Source of the DNA: Notospermus geniculatus
Lineage: Eukaryota; Nemertea; Pilidiophora; Heteronemertea; Lineidae
DNA: 64,000 nt
Direction of reading: 5' to 3'
Assembly: GCA_002633025.1 (NCBI GenBank)
Contig: NMRB01000016.1
Span: 155,458 to 219,457, forward strand
This document shows, in pieces, positions 47,427 to 60,416 of this stretch (positions are counted from its first letter, which is position 1; each line of letters opens with the position of its first letter). A program made the translations under genes and the position numbers. The notes beneath the pieces are model-generated. The model worked only from the letters and a program-made list of their open reading frames with translations. It was not told where the DNA came from and searched no databases.

Positions 47427-48701
47427 ATAATCATAGTTTTTCTATATCACATGGGAATGATTTAGCCAATGTGTTCGATTCCAGAGTCTAATTAAATGTA
47501 AAGTTTATTGGAAGACGTGCCGTGTACGTATCTTCAGATAATTGAGTTATGGATTCGTCACCGCCTTAATGAACTCCAGAAGAAATATGCATTGATAGTT
47601 CTATTCTGAGAGGGCCCTTTTGTAAAATTTACAGTCAAATTTCTGAATGTATACTTGTTGTTGGGATGCCGTCACGGATATGGATATTGAAAGATATTTC
47701 AATGTGTCGTGTCTGGTTGATAATCAATAGGTAGACGCATGCAAGTGAAGAAACTAGATATCTTACATGTACTAGGGGTGATGAAGTCGTGATGTGTAAG
47801 GTCGTCAATGTAACAAAAATAACAGGTCCAAATGAAAACTACCGGAGTAAAGCAAGGTTCATTGGCACACGAATCCGATCCGTTTCCAGTCCGTTTGTCC
47901 CTAGTTTTCCGGATACGACAACGCTGAAGTCCATTTGATAGATTTTTTACGGACCTGAATCGGACCAATTCCGTGTGCCAATGAACCTTGCTTAACTCTG
48001 GGACAGTTCGATTATCAGCGAAGGTAGAGTCTCTTCGAAGTTCACCTCCTTTCTACTTCATCTCAACGAGCTCTGCCCTCTTTTGGTTAGAATTACACAT
48101 TTCATCTAAATGTTTGATGAGTGCAGTAGGGAAGACATCACTTGCTGTCCCATCGATAGAATGAAGATGGGCCAGCAGTGTTTACCTTGGTTTCATGTTA
48201 CCCACCGAACACGCCGCAGTAAAGCGAAGGCAGTGTTACGTGATGACAATACATCGCCAGCTGTAATTCATACTACTCAAATATCCTGACGTGCCGAGTG
48301 GTATAACGCCAACTGGGCTACGTCTAGTGTTCAGTCCTGCTAAGAAGAGGGTCTCAAAATGTAATAAAGTTTTACACTGACAATGACGACGCTAACTGAT
48401 CTCAGTCAAAGCATCTCTGCGGCCGTCAGGTCTTTTCTTAGGGCCTACTCATTACATGTACTTACCGACAAAAATAGATAAAAGTCTTTATCTATTTACC
48501 GATAATTGTGGATTTTGGAGAATTCCAACATGTGAATCATTATTCGGCATCATTTCTTCAAAATGATCGTTTTGTACTCTAAGTTTTGAAACTCTTGCTG
48601 AAATGAACACACAGTTCGAATATCGAGGCCCGAAAACACCGCGCCACATTCGTTACGACACAATAGGTAGATGACTTTTTGTACTGCGTATGTCTCCCCT
48701 G
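47427..48701. repeat. Duplicated block E, copy 1 (empty TTAA site)
   Basis: Starts ATAATCATAG and ends at N48702. Near-identical to 48703-50197, but with a plain TTAA at 47992-47995 where copy 2 carries a 204-bp element. Includes the foldback at 47851-47992. Confidence 0.93.
47851..47992. mobile_element. Foldback element, copy in block E1
   Basis: AGCAAGGTTCATTGGCACAC at the left is the reverse complement of the right end (GTGTGCCAATGAACCTTGCT). Imperfect pairing continues inward (ATCCGATCCGT against ACGGACCTGAATCGGA). 142 bp, the same length as at 49127-49268. Confidence 0.85.
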
Positions 48702-49126
48702 NATAATCATAGTTTTTCTATATCACATGGGAATGATATAGCCAATGTGTTCGATTCCAGAGTCTAATTAAATGTAAAGTTTATTGGAAGACGTGCCGTG
48801 TACGTATCTTCAGATAATTGAGTTATGGATTCGTCACCGCCTTAATGAACTCCAGAAGAAATATGCATTGATAGTTCTATTCTGAGAGGGCCCTTTTGTA
48901 AAATTTACAGTCAAATTTCTGAATGTATACTTGTTGTTGGGATGCCGTCACGGATATGGATATTGAAAGATATTTCAATGTGTCGTGTCTGGTTGATAAT
49001 CAATAGGTAGACGTATGCAAGTGAAGAAACTAGATATCTTACATGTACTTGGGGTGATGAAGTCGTGATCTGTAAGGTCGTCAATGTAACAAAAATAACA
49101 GGTCCAAATGAAAACTACCGGAGTAA

Positions 49127-49268
49127 AGCAAGGTTCATTGGCACACGAATCCGATCCGTTTCCAGTCCGTTTGTCCCTAGTTTTCCGGATACGACAACGC
49201 TGAAGTCCATTTGATAGATTTTTTACGGACCTGAATCGGACCAATTCCGTGTGCCAATGAACCTTGCT
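49127..49268. mobile_element. Foldback element, copy in block E2
   Basis: Allele-like copy of 47851-47992. Its right edge overlaps the TTAA into which the 204-bp element has jumped. Confidence 0.85.
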
Positions 49269-49271
49269 TAA

Positions 49272-49475
49272 AGGAGCACGGTATTGGATCTCAAATGCGT
49301 TATTTGACTGCCGACGTAGAGGGAGCCACCTAGCGGCAGTAAGACGAACTACAAAAATGCATTACAAAATGTACGCAGTAAATCGGGTCATTCGCCGAAA
49401 CGTAGTTAGTCCCTCGGGTTGGAGAGTGGCGCAGTGGCGCCGGCTGTCGAGAAAAAGTGGCAATACCGTGCTCCC
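49272..49475. mobile_element. TTAA-flanked MITE of 204 bp (piggyBac-like target), empty site known
   Basis: Flanked by TTAA at 49268-49271 and 49476-49479. The ends AGGAGCACGGTATTG and CAATACCGTGCTCCC are inverted with 14 of 15 matches. It is more GC-rich than its surroundings and has no transposase. The empty allele in copy 1 reads GCTTAACTCTGGG. Inference: mobilised in trans by a piggyBac-type transposase encoded elsewhere. Confidence 0.93.
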
Positions 49476-50197
49476 TTAACTCTGGGACAGTTCGATTATC
49501 AGCGAAGGTAGAGTCTCTTCGAAGTTCACCTCCTTTCTACTTCATCTCAACGAGCTCTGCCCTCTTTTGGTTAGAATTACACATTTCATCTAAATGTTTG
49601 ATGAGTGCAGTAGGGAAGACACCACTTGCTGTCCCATCGATAGAATGAAGATGGGCCAGCAGTGTTTACCTTGGTTTCATGTTACCCACCGAACACGCCG
49701 CAGTAAAGCGAAGGCAGTGTTACGTGATGACAATACATCGCCAGCTGTAATTCATACTACTCAAATATCCTGGTGTGCCGAGTGGTAGTACGCCAACTGG
49801 GCGACGTCTAGTGTTCAGTCCTGCTAAGAAGAGGGTCTCAAAATGTCAATAAAGGTTTACACTGACAATGACGACGCTACATGTAACTGCTCTCAGTCAA
49901 AGCATCTCTGCGGCCGTCAGGTCTCTCCTTAGGGCCTACTCATTACTTACCGACAAAAATAGATAAAGACCTTTATCTATTTTTGGTACCGATAATTGTG
50001 GGTTTTGGAGAATTCCAACATGTAAATCATTATTCGGCATCATTTCTTCAAAATGATCGTTTTGTACTCTAAGTTTTGAAACTCTTGCTGAAATGAACAC
50101 ACAGTTCGAATATCGAGGCCCGAAAACACCGCGCCACATTCGTTACGACACAATGGGTAGATGACGTTTTGTACTGCGTACATGTATGTCTCCCCTG

Positions 50198-53100
50198 AAT
50201 CACGTCAAACTACTGACAGGGAACGAACGCGCCCATTGAGAAGCAATTGCCTGATTGTTCTCTGGTATCCAGACAAGATAAGATGATCTGGCACGATCAT
50301 TACCAAGACTTAAATGGTAAAAGCGTCCAACACTTCGTCCGTATTGTCGGAAGACGCTAGTCAGTAGATTCTCCTATAAAATGGATGAATTGGTCGCAAG
50401 ATAATGTTTATTACTTACGAGATATCTTGTGCTCCTGGCGCGACAGTCTAGAAATGTCTGGATCTACGTGATTTACATGCTGTGTCCACCACAACTTCTC
50501 AAAATCCACATACTGTTTTATGGATGAATGATTTTTTCGATAGGAGTTGTAGATATGATTTCTATACGTAACAAGCTACAAAGAGTGTCGCTGTCACTCT
50601 GACATCCCAGGAAGCCGGGATCGTTTGAAGATTAACTTTGATTTACAGAAACCTTTAGAGACGTTTCTGAGACTGAATCAAAGGAATCAATAAAAGGAGG
50701 AAGAAGAACAAAGATGCTGGTAATTGAAAGATGTTTGCCGAAATACGCTTGAGATCTGCGTATGAACTTAGAGCAAGTTGTCGAAAATACATGTGCTGTT
50801 TTTCTAAAAGGAACGTTGTAGGGTAAAATGCATATCTGTCAACTGCAATGGAAGCGAAGTACCTGTTGTTTATGATATGTATACTTTCAGGGCTGCTCAG
50901 ATGGTTTGATCTGTTTTGCTGCATTTTGGCATCAAATGATGTGGAGCGTTTGTTTCTAAGTCTTTTAACATATTTTTAGATATATTGTTTTGAATCTTCT
51001 TTCAAATTCACATTTACGCATCCTGTCATTTTAAGGGTTTTCTTTGAGGAACAAGGGTACTCCTGGTGCTTATCTATGTCTGACGCGGGCGACGTTGCAG
51101 CCATCCTGAAGAAATCAGGACGTGCGAGGTAGGGAGCTAAGCTAAGAGGACCTGATTTCTTCAGGATGCGTTGCAGTAGATTCGACAAGGCATTCTCTCT
51201 GTACAAATTGGGCAACTCTTTTCCTAGTACGTGGAGCTGGCAGCTTTCCTTACGGCGATGGTTAACGAATATGTGCCCACGTTGATCTATGAGTAATCCC
51301 CGTCTCGCCAAAGAAAGTGTCTGGCGAATAAATTAGCGTAATTTGGGGTAATGACTTCTAAGGTCGTGTAGCGAACTTCCTTTATCCGTTGTCGAATAAC
51401 AGGTGGGACAAAAAATGGATGTCGACGTTCACCTCGACAGGTTTAAGTACTTTCTTGGCCAGACCAACAATGGAGATGGCTTGTAGACAAGTAGATACAC
51501 GTGTACTCACTTGCGAACAGCAATACCGGCAGAGTTATCGACTCCTTTAATCAGAGTGACTTCCAACCCCAGAGTGTCCATGTCGTCGGCTTAAGACAGA
51601 TTTAATGAATATTGCCTACATGCTAGGAATTAATCTTACTTGTTTATAGTGGTACTGTGGCAGAACAGTATGGCTTTCTGCCCTTTTCTTGTTTAGGTCC
51701 AAATTCGTTCGTTGTTGCAATGAAATCTCAAGGTGGCCAAAGCAAATTTGTCAATTTCAGGCTTGACTTGGGGGTCATTTGTTAAGTGTGACTAAGTGTC
51801 ATGGTTTGGAATGGTTTACATCACAGTAAGGTCGGTAGTGTTTAGTGCCTTCCCGTTGAACTTAGCAGTCTGGCGTTAGGTGGATGGGTCACACGATCAG
51901 CAACTATTTATTTTAGCATTAACCTAAATTCAAATAATACATACAATGGCAGCAGGCGCAGAATAAACTGATGTTAATTGCAGGTGGTGGAATTCTAAAT
52001 GACCTCCGTTTAATTACAACAGAATGCTTTTATCACCGGTAACACAACGGAAATCGAAGCGAAGGTTAACGCTGGCTCTAAGTAATATCCGGTTATTCTT
52101 GACACAGGCAATTTTCCACTAGGACGAGGAGGTCTGGACAGGCCCTCTGACGTACGAAGTTTTCATCCCTCAACTTGAGAGAATTTAACCAGAGTTTTAC
52201 TCCTTATGCTTTTGGTGTAGTGTTACTCAAGGTAGTGGTGAACAATGGCGTGTCTAATTATGTGGCGTTGTCTACTCTTGACTGAAATCCGGTGTCTCGG
52301 GTGAACTTCCTGTCTCGGGGAAAACAAGCGGAACTCATTACGCTTAATATCATGTCTCTGCTTCTCTTCGTCGGACAAATTCAGTCGAAACACTCCACTT
52401 TTGATGTTTCAGCAGACAGTGACAACCGTATCGTCATCTTTCGTTCCTTGCGACATGAGCACTTTTATACCGATGGACTAGAAACACAAGCAAAGAAGGT
52501 TGCTGTCGAGAAATTAACATTTTACATGCTTTAAGTGGATTTTACTCCGGGAATCTCAACCCTATTACACTTGAACCTCATAAAAAGCGGATGAAAGTGA
52601 TAGATAACAGGATAGTACAACGTTTCCTGATGAACACAAAGTCGATCATCAATCAAATACCAAAATAAGTTAAGCCTTTCAAACCTATCTTCCTGGGGAA
52701 CTTTCAGCCTTTTATCAAAGCTCAGGGTTCTGAATTAGGTTCATCCTTTTCTGCACAAGAACAAACAGTTGAAACTCGATGTTGTCAAGCAACTGAGAGA
52801 TTCACGTGTAATCCTTTCTGGCAACCCCTGGATGTGACTTCAGGAGTCACTGATGCATGGTCGATGCTCGTTCCCCGTTAATTGCTAATGTTTTGTGTTC
52901 TTTGAGGAGAAGAACAATCGATTTGCACTCTTTTTTTAATAATGACATTTCATGACAATTGCAGACACAGAGAATGATAATCCACCATTATGTAACAGAC
53001 TTGATTGGGAAGGAATCCCAGAATGATATACCGTAATCTCACACATAAGAGGTCGTTCAGCTCTATTCAAATCAACATACAGGCGCTGCTGTACATGTAC

Positions 53101-53254
53101 GTAAGAGTTTTCTGGCTTGGGTTGCCTTTCAATGGGTAATTCACCATTGTTGGTTTCTTTAAAAAATGTTGGTTCCTTTAAAATAATGTAAAAACCAGCC
53201 AGATCTTTAACTTCTTTATTGAGTTGGGTTCCTTACTGTATATGACTTACGCTG
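50198..53254. other. Intergenic with one short inverted repeat
   Basis: No gene seen. CATCCTGAAGAAATCAGG (51102-51119) and its exact reverse complement (51151-51168) form an 18-bp stem with a 31-base loop. Confidence 0.4.
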
Positions 53255-53286
53255 NNNNNNNNNNNNNNNNNNNNNNNNNNNNNNNN
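53255..53286. other. Assembly gap, 32 N
   Basis: Run of N. Unlike the other gaps I saw no duplicated flanks. Confidence 0.99.
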
Positions 53287-55950
53287 TACGTAGGTTGTTG
53301 GTGATCCCAAAAATGGTGATACCGATAATTCAGCTGTTAGTATGCAGCAAGATGTTGGCCTGGCTTAGGAGTGTTACTGCAGTAGACGAGTGTAATGCAA
53401 CTTACGATCGTTAAACCTTTTGATGCGAAGAAATTGATGGAGATATAATACTTCTGATGAGAAGAAATGCTATCATTTAGCCTAACGATACTTATCAAAT
53501 AACTATTCCTATTCCAATGAGCTCAGTTGATCTGGGCCCACCAACCTGATCTCGTGTATCGATCAGCTGATTACTTATGGCCAAGCAGATGTAAAGTATT
53601 GGTCACCTACGAAGGGTTGGGGAATCAAACCATAATCGAATTTGGTCACCTGTGGTTCACTTGGCATAAAAAGCTCAGATTGTAATAGAAGTTGGTCGGC
53701 TTTCACAGTTAGGAAGATGAGGTCGCACTTCGTTACATCGAAGGCCAGAGGTCTTGTTCACAGAATTCTTTTGGACGTTGAGAAACCTCAGGTTGACCGG
53801 TCGTGGCCTTTTACTGTCCATTGGGATGGAAAATGAAATTTGTCGACTTAGGACCCGCACGTCCTCGGAAAACTTGATTAGTAAGATCCGGGGGAAGTAA
53901 TTCACTGGTACATTCCGTACAGGTTGAATAAAGGAATACTGCTTTATGGTATGATCAAGACATTGTTTTTGGTGCAACGTTCCTCTTGAGCGCATGTCTT
54001 AATTTCTCACTAGATCCTTCTTAAGGGATGTCGTTGATTTCAGCCAGTCCTTAATCCCTCGGAGAGTTCAGATTATAGGAGATTACGACAAGGAGCGTGA
54101 TTTAATATTTTAATTCAATAAATTAATTCAAGATATGTAATAGCTTTTTTGCCAATTGTGGATCAAATTGGGGTGGGTGGGATGTGGTATCAGAGGCAAG
54201 TTGGAGATGACGCAAGCGCGATCGAGTGTGATCCAGCCCTGGTTACGGCTCTTCAGATTGTCCAAACCGATCCCATCTTATAGTCAGGAAATTGACATGA
54301 CACCCACCAAGGTATTTCAGAATAGAACCACTAATGCAACTAGCGGTAAGCCCAACTGCATCTCTCTCCAAATACCGTGACGCGATTCAATGTTGACGGT
54401 ATTACCTAGTTGTCAATACCAGTTCCTTGCAGCACTTAATGCTGCAATTTTTTAAATTTCATGTAATTGAACCGTAAAGGCATTTCAAGAGTGAAGCAAT
54501 TTTGCAGTTTTTAATAATTAATGGAGGTTTCTGCCTCTGTAAACAGAAGCTGCTCTGATGCGTCATCAATAATGCATTTGAAAAGTATGTTCAACGCCCT
54601 CTTTATTTTGTATTATATGTACTTGAAGTTTCAAGCAGCAAATATCGTGCTGGCACACAAATTGCATATCGGGCCAGAATTGTTTCCCGTGGTGCTGAAA
54701 CGCAATGTGGTGTGATACCACATGCTGAATATTTCAACTAGGAGATATTGATTATGATTATACGTTAGCCTTTTCCAATAAGGGTTAATCAACCGAACAG
54801 CTTGGCTTCTAGATGTATGATTAAGCAAGTGTCAATTGAATTACTTTGGTTTTGTTGAAGCTTGACTTTGTGAATTGTGACGTTAAATTCATTCTAGCTC
54901 GATACAAATGGATCCAGATTTGATATAATAATATCAGCAGGTATCGTAGGTGTAAAACACGACTTCGTGTCGTGTTTAGATAATAGCGTTCGGTGCCGTA
55001 TCCGTTGCTGGCAAAGGGGCGGAACTCAGTAATTTTTTAACCGTTGCATGGAAATAAATTGATATTAAACCACAGAATACCTCCGAATATAAAGTAATCA
55101 AAATTCTTAAAGGGGGCCCGGATTGAATTTCAGTTGATTTATTACATTGTCAATCACAACTGCCTTCACCTTTCGGCAACAAAAAGTGACATTTCATTAA
55201 GGGTTCGTCACTGTTCGTACCCTCTCGACATGTTCATTAAAGTTTTCATAGTTTCATATTTTCAGACCATTAACGTTAATTGCCGATCAACCAGTTAAAG
55301 CAATTGCAAACTGTAAGTAAATCGCTGAAAGCGATCGCTAATGAACCTGTGAACCTTTCTGAGAATCAACATTTTGTTTGGAGAGTAAGGAACAATAAGT
55401 AATTTACAAGAGATCGTGTAATTATATCTTGGTTGAGAACATATCAATACCATCGTGTATTACCTGCTTAAAAAGTTGCGTTCTACCCAATATTCGTTAA
55501 ATTACCTGTTGCTGAGGCTCTCATCATGTTTTTCTTTTTTATATACTTACGTTGCGTAAAGGAGTTTAATTAATGCAATCCCAACAAACCATCATCATGG
55601 CAATATTTTACAGCAACTAATTGCGCTAAAAGGCTTTGCCCAATTTAGCGGAACCTGTCAGTATAAAAAGTGGAACTACACTTAACTATCCTTGCTGCAC
55701 AATTCACTCAACTGTGTAATCAACAATGAGTGTCTGAGTCTGTAGAAAATGTACGCAGTTTACCTCTCACCAGAGGTGAAACGGTGTGACTGAAGCGGAG
55801 GAAGTTATTGGCATGCTTTAAAATCACAACTGAAGGTGTAGAGAATGCTGTTGGATTATGAGAAAAGTACACCATCGATTGCAAAGAGTGCATTTATTTG
55901 TAAATGTAGTAGAGAAGTAGGAATTACGTTGAAATGCTGCCCCAAAAGTC
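53287..55950. other. Intergenic, no gene seen
   Basis: AT-rich, with short frames only. A small hairpin AAACACGAC/GTCGTGTTT occurs near 54955-54977. Confidence 0.4.
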
Positions 55951-56073
55951 CTGGGCCCATATTCATAAAACCTTGCTAGGCTTAGTTGCCTGCTGAAGTG
56001 CCTAGTTTGTACAGGCCAATGTACACAATTAGCAGCCAACTAAGCTAGCAAGGTTTTATTAATATGGATCCTG
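55951..56073. mobile_element. Foldback element with GGGCCCATATTCATAAAA end
   Basis: The left arm GGGCCCATATTCATAAAACC pairs with the right arm ending TTTTATTAATATGGATCC. The arms include CTTGCTAGGCTTAGTTG and CAACTAAGCTAGCAAG. About 40 bases per arm with several mismatches. Confidence 0.8.
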
Positions 56074-56229
56074 CAGTTTGTTCAGGTGATCTTTCTAAGG
56101 TCAAGTATGACGCACATTCAAATTCGACCACGCTGCCTTTACCACATTATTACTGAGGAGCCCTGATGATAATCACGTCCGCTTTGGAAGCTGCAGGGTC
56201 TCCCAGCCTGAGCCGTATGGGATTAGTCA

Positions 56230-56400
56230 TCACGTCCTTTGCATAAGACAGCGAGCCGTAGTGTCTTGTACTTTTACCTTTGAAAGGGGCAAGTAAAAGA
56301 CGACCCCATCCAAGTGAGCGTGTGGTAACTTCTTCCATACCAGGGCCAATGATGCCCTAGTTTCGCCCCTTGGGGAAGACGCCACTACCATATCAATGGC
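56230..56400 (+). repeat. SINE body fragment related to the one in GPCR intron 2
   Basis: Shares GAGCCGTAGTGTCTTGTAC-like and GGGCAAGTAAAAGAC words in the same order and spacing as 3070-3125. It lacks a recognisable tRNA head. It has CGCCCCTTGGGGAAG toward the 3' side. Confidence 0.45.
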
Positions 56401-56989
56401 TGGCGATAGCAATTATCAATTATAAGTGTCCGGTGTCACCAAAAGGATGCTGAGGTCACAATTTCAATTTGTTTTATACACACCCCTTATGACCTTACAT
56501 GTAACTTCTACATATTCCCATCATCTTCATAGATCTTGATAATACCCCTGCATCAGACATTTTTGTAAGAGGCTTTATAATAATCTCTTTCAAAACCAAC
56601 AGGGCGGTTTTCTTATCGACAAACCACTCAAAGTAACATTATTTGCCCTTCAGGAAAAGTATATTTTATCGGGTGAATTCCGATATTTCATTAAGAAACT
56701 TCTAACGTAAGTAGCGGTCGTTAGCAGGACCTGCTACCAACTTATCAGACTTATCCGTAAACCAGAGAAACACAATGGAAACGTAACAAACAAGTGGAAA
56801 TTCATTTCTTCTGAAAAGAACGTAATTTGCATGGGTTTCAGTCTCAAAGCACAGAGCACAAAATGTTATGATGGCTCCACGAATACTTACCAAGCATTTT
56901 AATTACGTACCACGAGAAAAAACTTATCTGAGAAGTTACAAGTACAGAAAATGATAAGAAAAGCGAAAAGTGAAATATTGACTCCTTAC

Positions 56990-57200
56990 CTTGATCTGTT
57001 ATTCTTATAGAATGTCCGATCGATAAAGATGAGAAAGGGAACGTGTCCTAGACTGTCCTGAGTTCCGTACACATCCGCCAATTCAAACTCCCCATCATCG
57101 GATCCAAAGAGTGTATGCCTCTTGGCTCGCCCACTGTTATCCAATCACATTGCGACAGAGCCAGCGCGCCATCCGTCATGGGCTGAACTATCAGAACGCC
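56990..57200 (-). promoter_or_regulatory. Possible promoter and non-coding first exon, minus strand
   Basis: A relatively CpG-rich stretch (about 57000-57330) with an ATTGG (inverted CCAAT) at about 57150. On the minus strand it ends in AGATCAAG|GTAAGG, a good donor at 56989. The frames inside are short. A possible tiny next exon would end at ATGCTTG|GTAAGT (about 56894). No downstream coding exon is recognised. Confidence 0.2.
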
Positions 57201-57330
57201 CCGAGCAAACCGTGGTGCGAAGCTAGCTGAGAGAGGCTGACGTCGTTAACATCGATCCTTCGCGAGGGTAGGCTACCCAGCAGTTTACAGCAACGCGCTG
57301 CCGGTTAGGCGTCCTTAGCGGTTCTGTGTT

Positions 57331-60263
57331 GCTTATGGTCGATTAGCTATTTATTTTGCCGCAGGCCTACTCTGCTTGATTACATTAATTTCTTCGCAGT
57401 TCGATTTTAGCGGAAAGACTTGTTCCTGTTGTAGCGATTCAATACGTTAGTAGATAGTTTACAAGGAACTCTGCTGACATTATGATTTTGACTTCGAGAC
57501 TTACGGGTCCGAAATACTCTACTCGGCCAACAACGCCAGTCAATCACATTGGGTCCCATTGCGTGAATCGCATTACCGTCTATCTCTTTTATTGCATAGT
57601 TTGACCCTTTTTATGGTACTCGAATGGATAGCAACAGTAATTAGAAACATTTCCGGAAAACAAGAAGGAAGTTTATTTTCCTCCCAACTCCTTTTTATCA
57701 AGAGGTATGGTTTTGTTTGAAATGGAGGATGTAATCATCGTCGATCGTGCATTGGGCGGTTGAAACTTTGACAGCACAACTGCCTTCATAAACTTGCACG
57801 CGATGTAACAGAACAGATTGAATCCCCGGGTACTCAATCCATCTCATTGATGTAAATATTGTCGTACTGATGGATTAGCAGTTGGAGTAAGTTATGCGGG
57901 AATGCACTTGGTTCAGGCAGTGTCAGGTGAATGCATCCATCATCTTGACTGTTGAAAACTTCCTGGACACAATGAATCCAAACGCCATTCTGACTCGCAT
58001 TGGCGTTTGTGATCTCCTTGACAATGCTGTAGTTTTGAATGGTTACAAAATTCCAATCCAATATTTGAAATTCTTGTACATTTCAAAGTATTCTTATACT
58101 ATTGAAATTGGACAATTCAACGCAACACGATTCTGAACTCACAACTTCGGGTTCCGGGTGTATTTTGAGCCTGAATCTGTTAGAATTGTTCAGACCTAAG
58201 AAATCAACAAAGTTCTAAATGCTTTGCAGCTTGGTTGCATCAATATTTCGATGAAAGCGCTTTCACCGTACGTTCACCCTTCTCGAAACAGCACATAAGA
58301 ATGGTTAAGCCCTGTTAAGTACCTCCGCATTTGAGAATGGGTACAAGGTCAGGACCGGAAGCTTTTCATTCTCCCATTGGAGTGATTTCTGACTTCAAAC
58401 ATCGGAGAGCTTTTTGATCCCAGCGGATGATTCCCCTGCAAACGTAGCGTTGAGCCTATTGTAAATAAACGTAGCTCATGGAATATGGGTATAAAGTTCA
58501 GGTTCAGGTTAGGTTTACTAGCTGCCCCTGTAACCAATGTACTCACTCTGTGTGTTCAGTTCGTACTTTGTTCGATGCTTACGTTGTGAGGATATTGTGA
58601 TCCTCTTTTATCAAAGGATTCAAAGTTAAAGAAAAATAGTACGTCATCAACGTTGATGTCTCTAAAGACTATTTTTTTGATATTTACGTATTGTAAGATC
58701 CTTGACACTGCATATCTTCGATTAATCTTAACTGAATAGATTAATGATGAAGTGTAATGGATAATTTTCTGGTGTATAATTCGCTGTACTTCAGCTGGTG
58801 CAGCCAATCGAGTTCACAAGTGTAGAGTCAATGGAATTCAGCAGGTGTAGGCCTTGTCATTCGAAACTGTACACTGTGTCCAAGAAAAAAACTGAGATTT
58901 AAAAGTCGTTGGTCCTTGGATGGTTAATACGAATCATCCCCACTTTTCTTGTAAAGCTATTGCCTTCCTCACAGAATGTCCGGCGAACTCGGGAATTAGC
59001 TTGGCCAAACTTGGTCGAAGAAACTGACAACCCCTGGTCATTGAACTGAAAATCCGCTTATGCCATGCTGAATAAGGGCAAGGACTTCTGGCTGGGGTTG
59101 AGTGGTCGTATTTTCCAGCTGCAGTGGTCATTGCACAGATTTTGGACCCGTATTAACTAACCATCGAAGAACCAAATTACATGGGCCTACTGACCATCCC
59201 CTTACTTGAAGACTCTGCACCCTGCGGTTTGTTCAGTCATATTTTCACTTTTAGGTTTCCCTTTCTCTTCAAAGCTTCACAACAAATCGTTGGACCAGAT
59301 ACAAACATGGAGGTGGCCAGTAGTATGGAGATGGCAAACCAGCGAAACCTTATCGGATCCTCAATTACCGACCAAGCAAGTCCGGACATGTCGTCCTGAC
59401 AGGTTTCCGGGGCCGACGTCGAGATGGTGTGATGTTTTCCTCCTACAAGCTGTCCCCAATTTGATCATTAGCGTGCAAGGGTTGTTCCAAACCGTAGTTG
59501 CAAAATTCATACGGAGAACTTGCTAGGTAACGCCGATTTCAAAACAAGCCAACATTGGGAACGGCTTTTAGTTAATAGATTGACTCTTCTCCTACTGCGC
59601 AGTAACCTGCTGGGGATTCAGCCAGTTTTTTATACTTGAAGTAACTTTCTATACCGATGGGATTCAAGGCGTTCGAACCCTGTTTTTCAAATGCCGTGAG
59701 ATTATTCTTCGGTTTGGATGTGGTAATTGGTATCAAGGGTGTAGAAAGAGTGCTATGGCAGCTGGCAGAGAACGCGTCGAGGGGGAATGACACTCACGCT
59801 GAATACACAATGGATTCGACGTTTCATGCGAAAATGACAAGCCAATTTTTCGGAGGTGGGATAAAACATATTCGCCCTATGGGAAGGTGGTGTTATTTCA
59901 GTTGCAGGCATACACACACAAGTGCCGTGGCGTTCGTCACTTCGTGGTTACGGCGCCGATCCATTTTAAGAAGCACTATTGGTGGTGGGACGCGAATCTT
60001 CGTTGAAATCGTGTCAGCACTTCTTTCTCGTATGGTAGGTGGAAAATGAATGCACGGGCAAGTGGGGTTAGTTGGGACACAATATGCATCATCAGCTGCT
60101 GGAGTTGCACTCGTGGCGTAACGGGAGCCTACCGGCCCTACACCAATGCTGTACGACATCGATCGTCAACAAGACGGATTTGTTACGATATTTTTTGCGT
60201 TGTGATCAAGTATGAGGCAGACTGGCGATATAATATCAGGCTGTCCTGGCACCGCTGTAAATT
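57331..60263. other. Intergenic, no gene seen
   Basis: The frame at 59657-60049 (130 codons) and its antisense partner have no domain or splice support. Confidence 0.4.
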
Positions 60264-60416
60264 AGGGGCCGTATGCACCAAACGAAGATTATCTTGAACT
60301 CAGGTTGAGCCACAACTTCTTCCATTGTCACATCATGCCCTGGCAAACCTGAACAATTGAAAAGTTGTGGCTCAACCTGAGTTCAAGATAATCTTCGTTT
60401 GGTGCATACGGCCCTA
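60264..60416. mobile_element. Foldback element with GGGGCCGTATGCACC end, TA-flanked
   Basis: Arms of about 53 bases are almost perfect inverse copies: GGCCGTATGCACCAAACG at the left and CGTTTGGTGCATACGGCC at the right. TA lies at both outer edges. The interior of about 45 bases is unrelated to the other members of the group. Confidence 0.92.

Larger units (their letters stand above)
48703..50197. repeat. Duplicated block E, copy 2 (filled TTAA site)
   Basis: Starts directly after the single N and repeats copy 1 with scattered substitutions. It contains the extra 204-bp element plus one TTAA. A short hairpin AAATAGATAAA/TTTATCTATTT occurs in both copies (near 48472 and 49957). Confidence 0.93.

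Noticed and set aside
59657-60049. 130-codon plus-strand frame
   Set aside because: Equally long antisense frame, no recognisable motif, and probably chance in a GC-richer patch.
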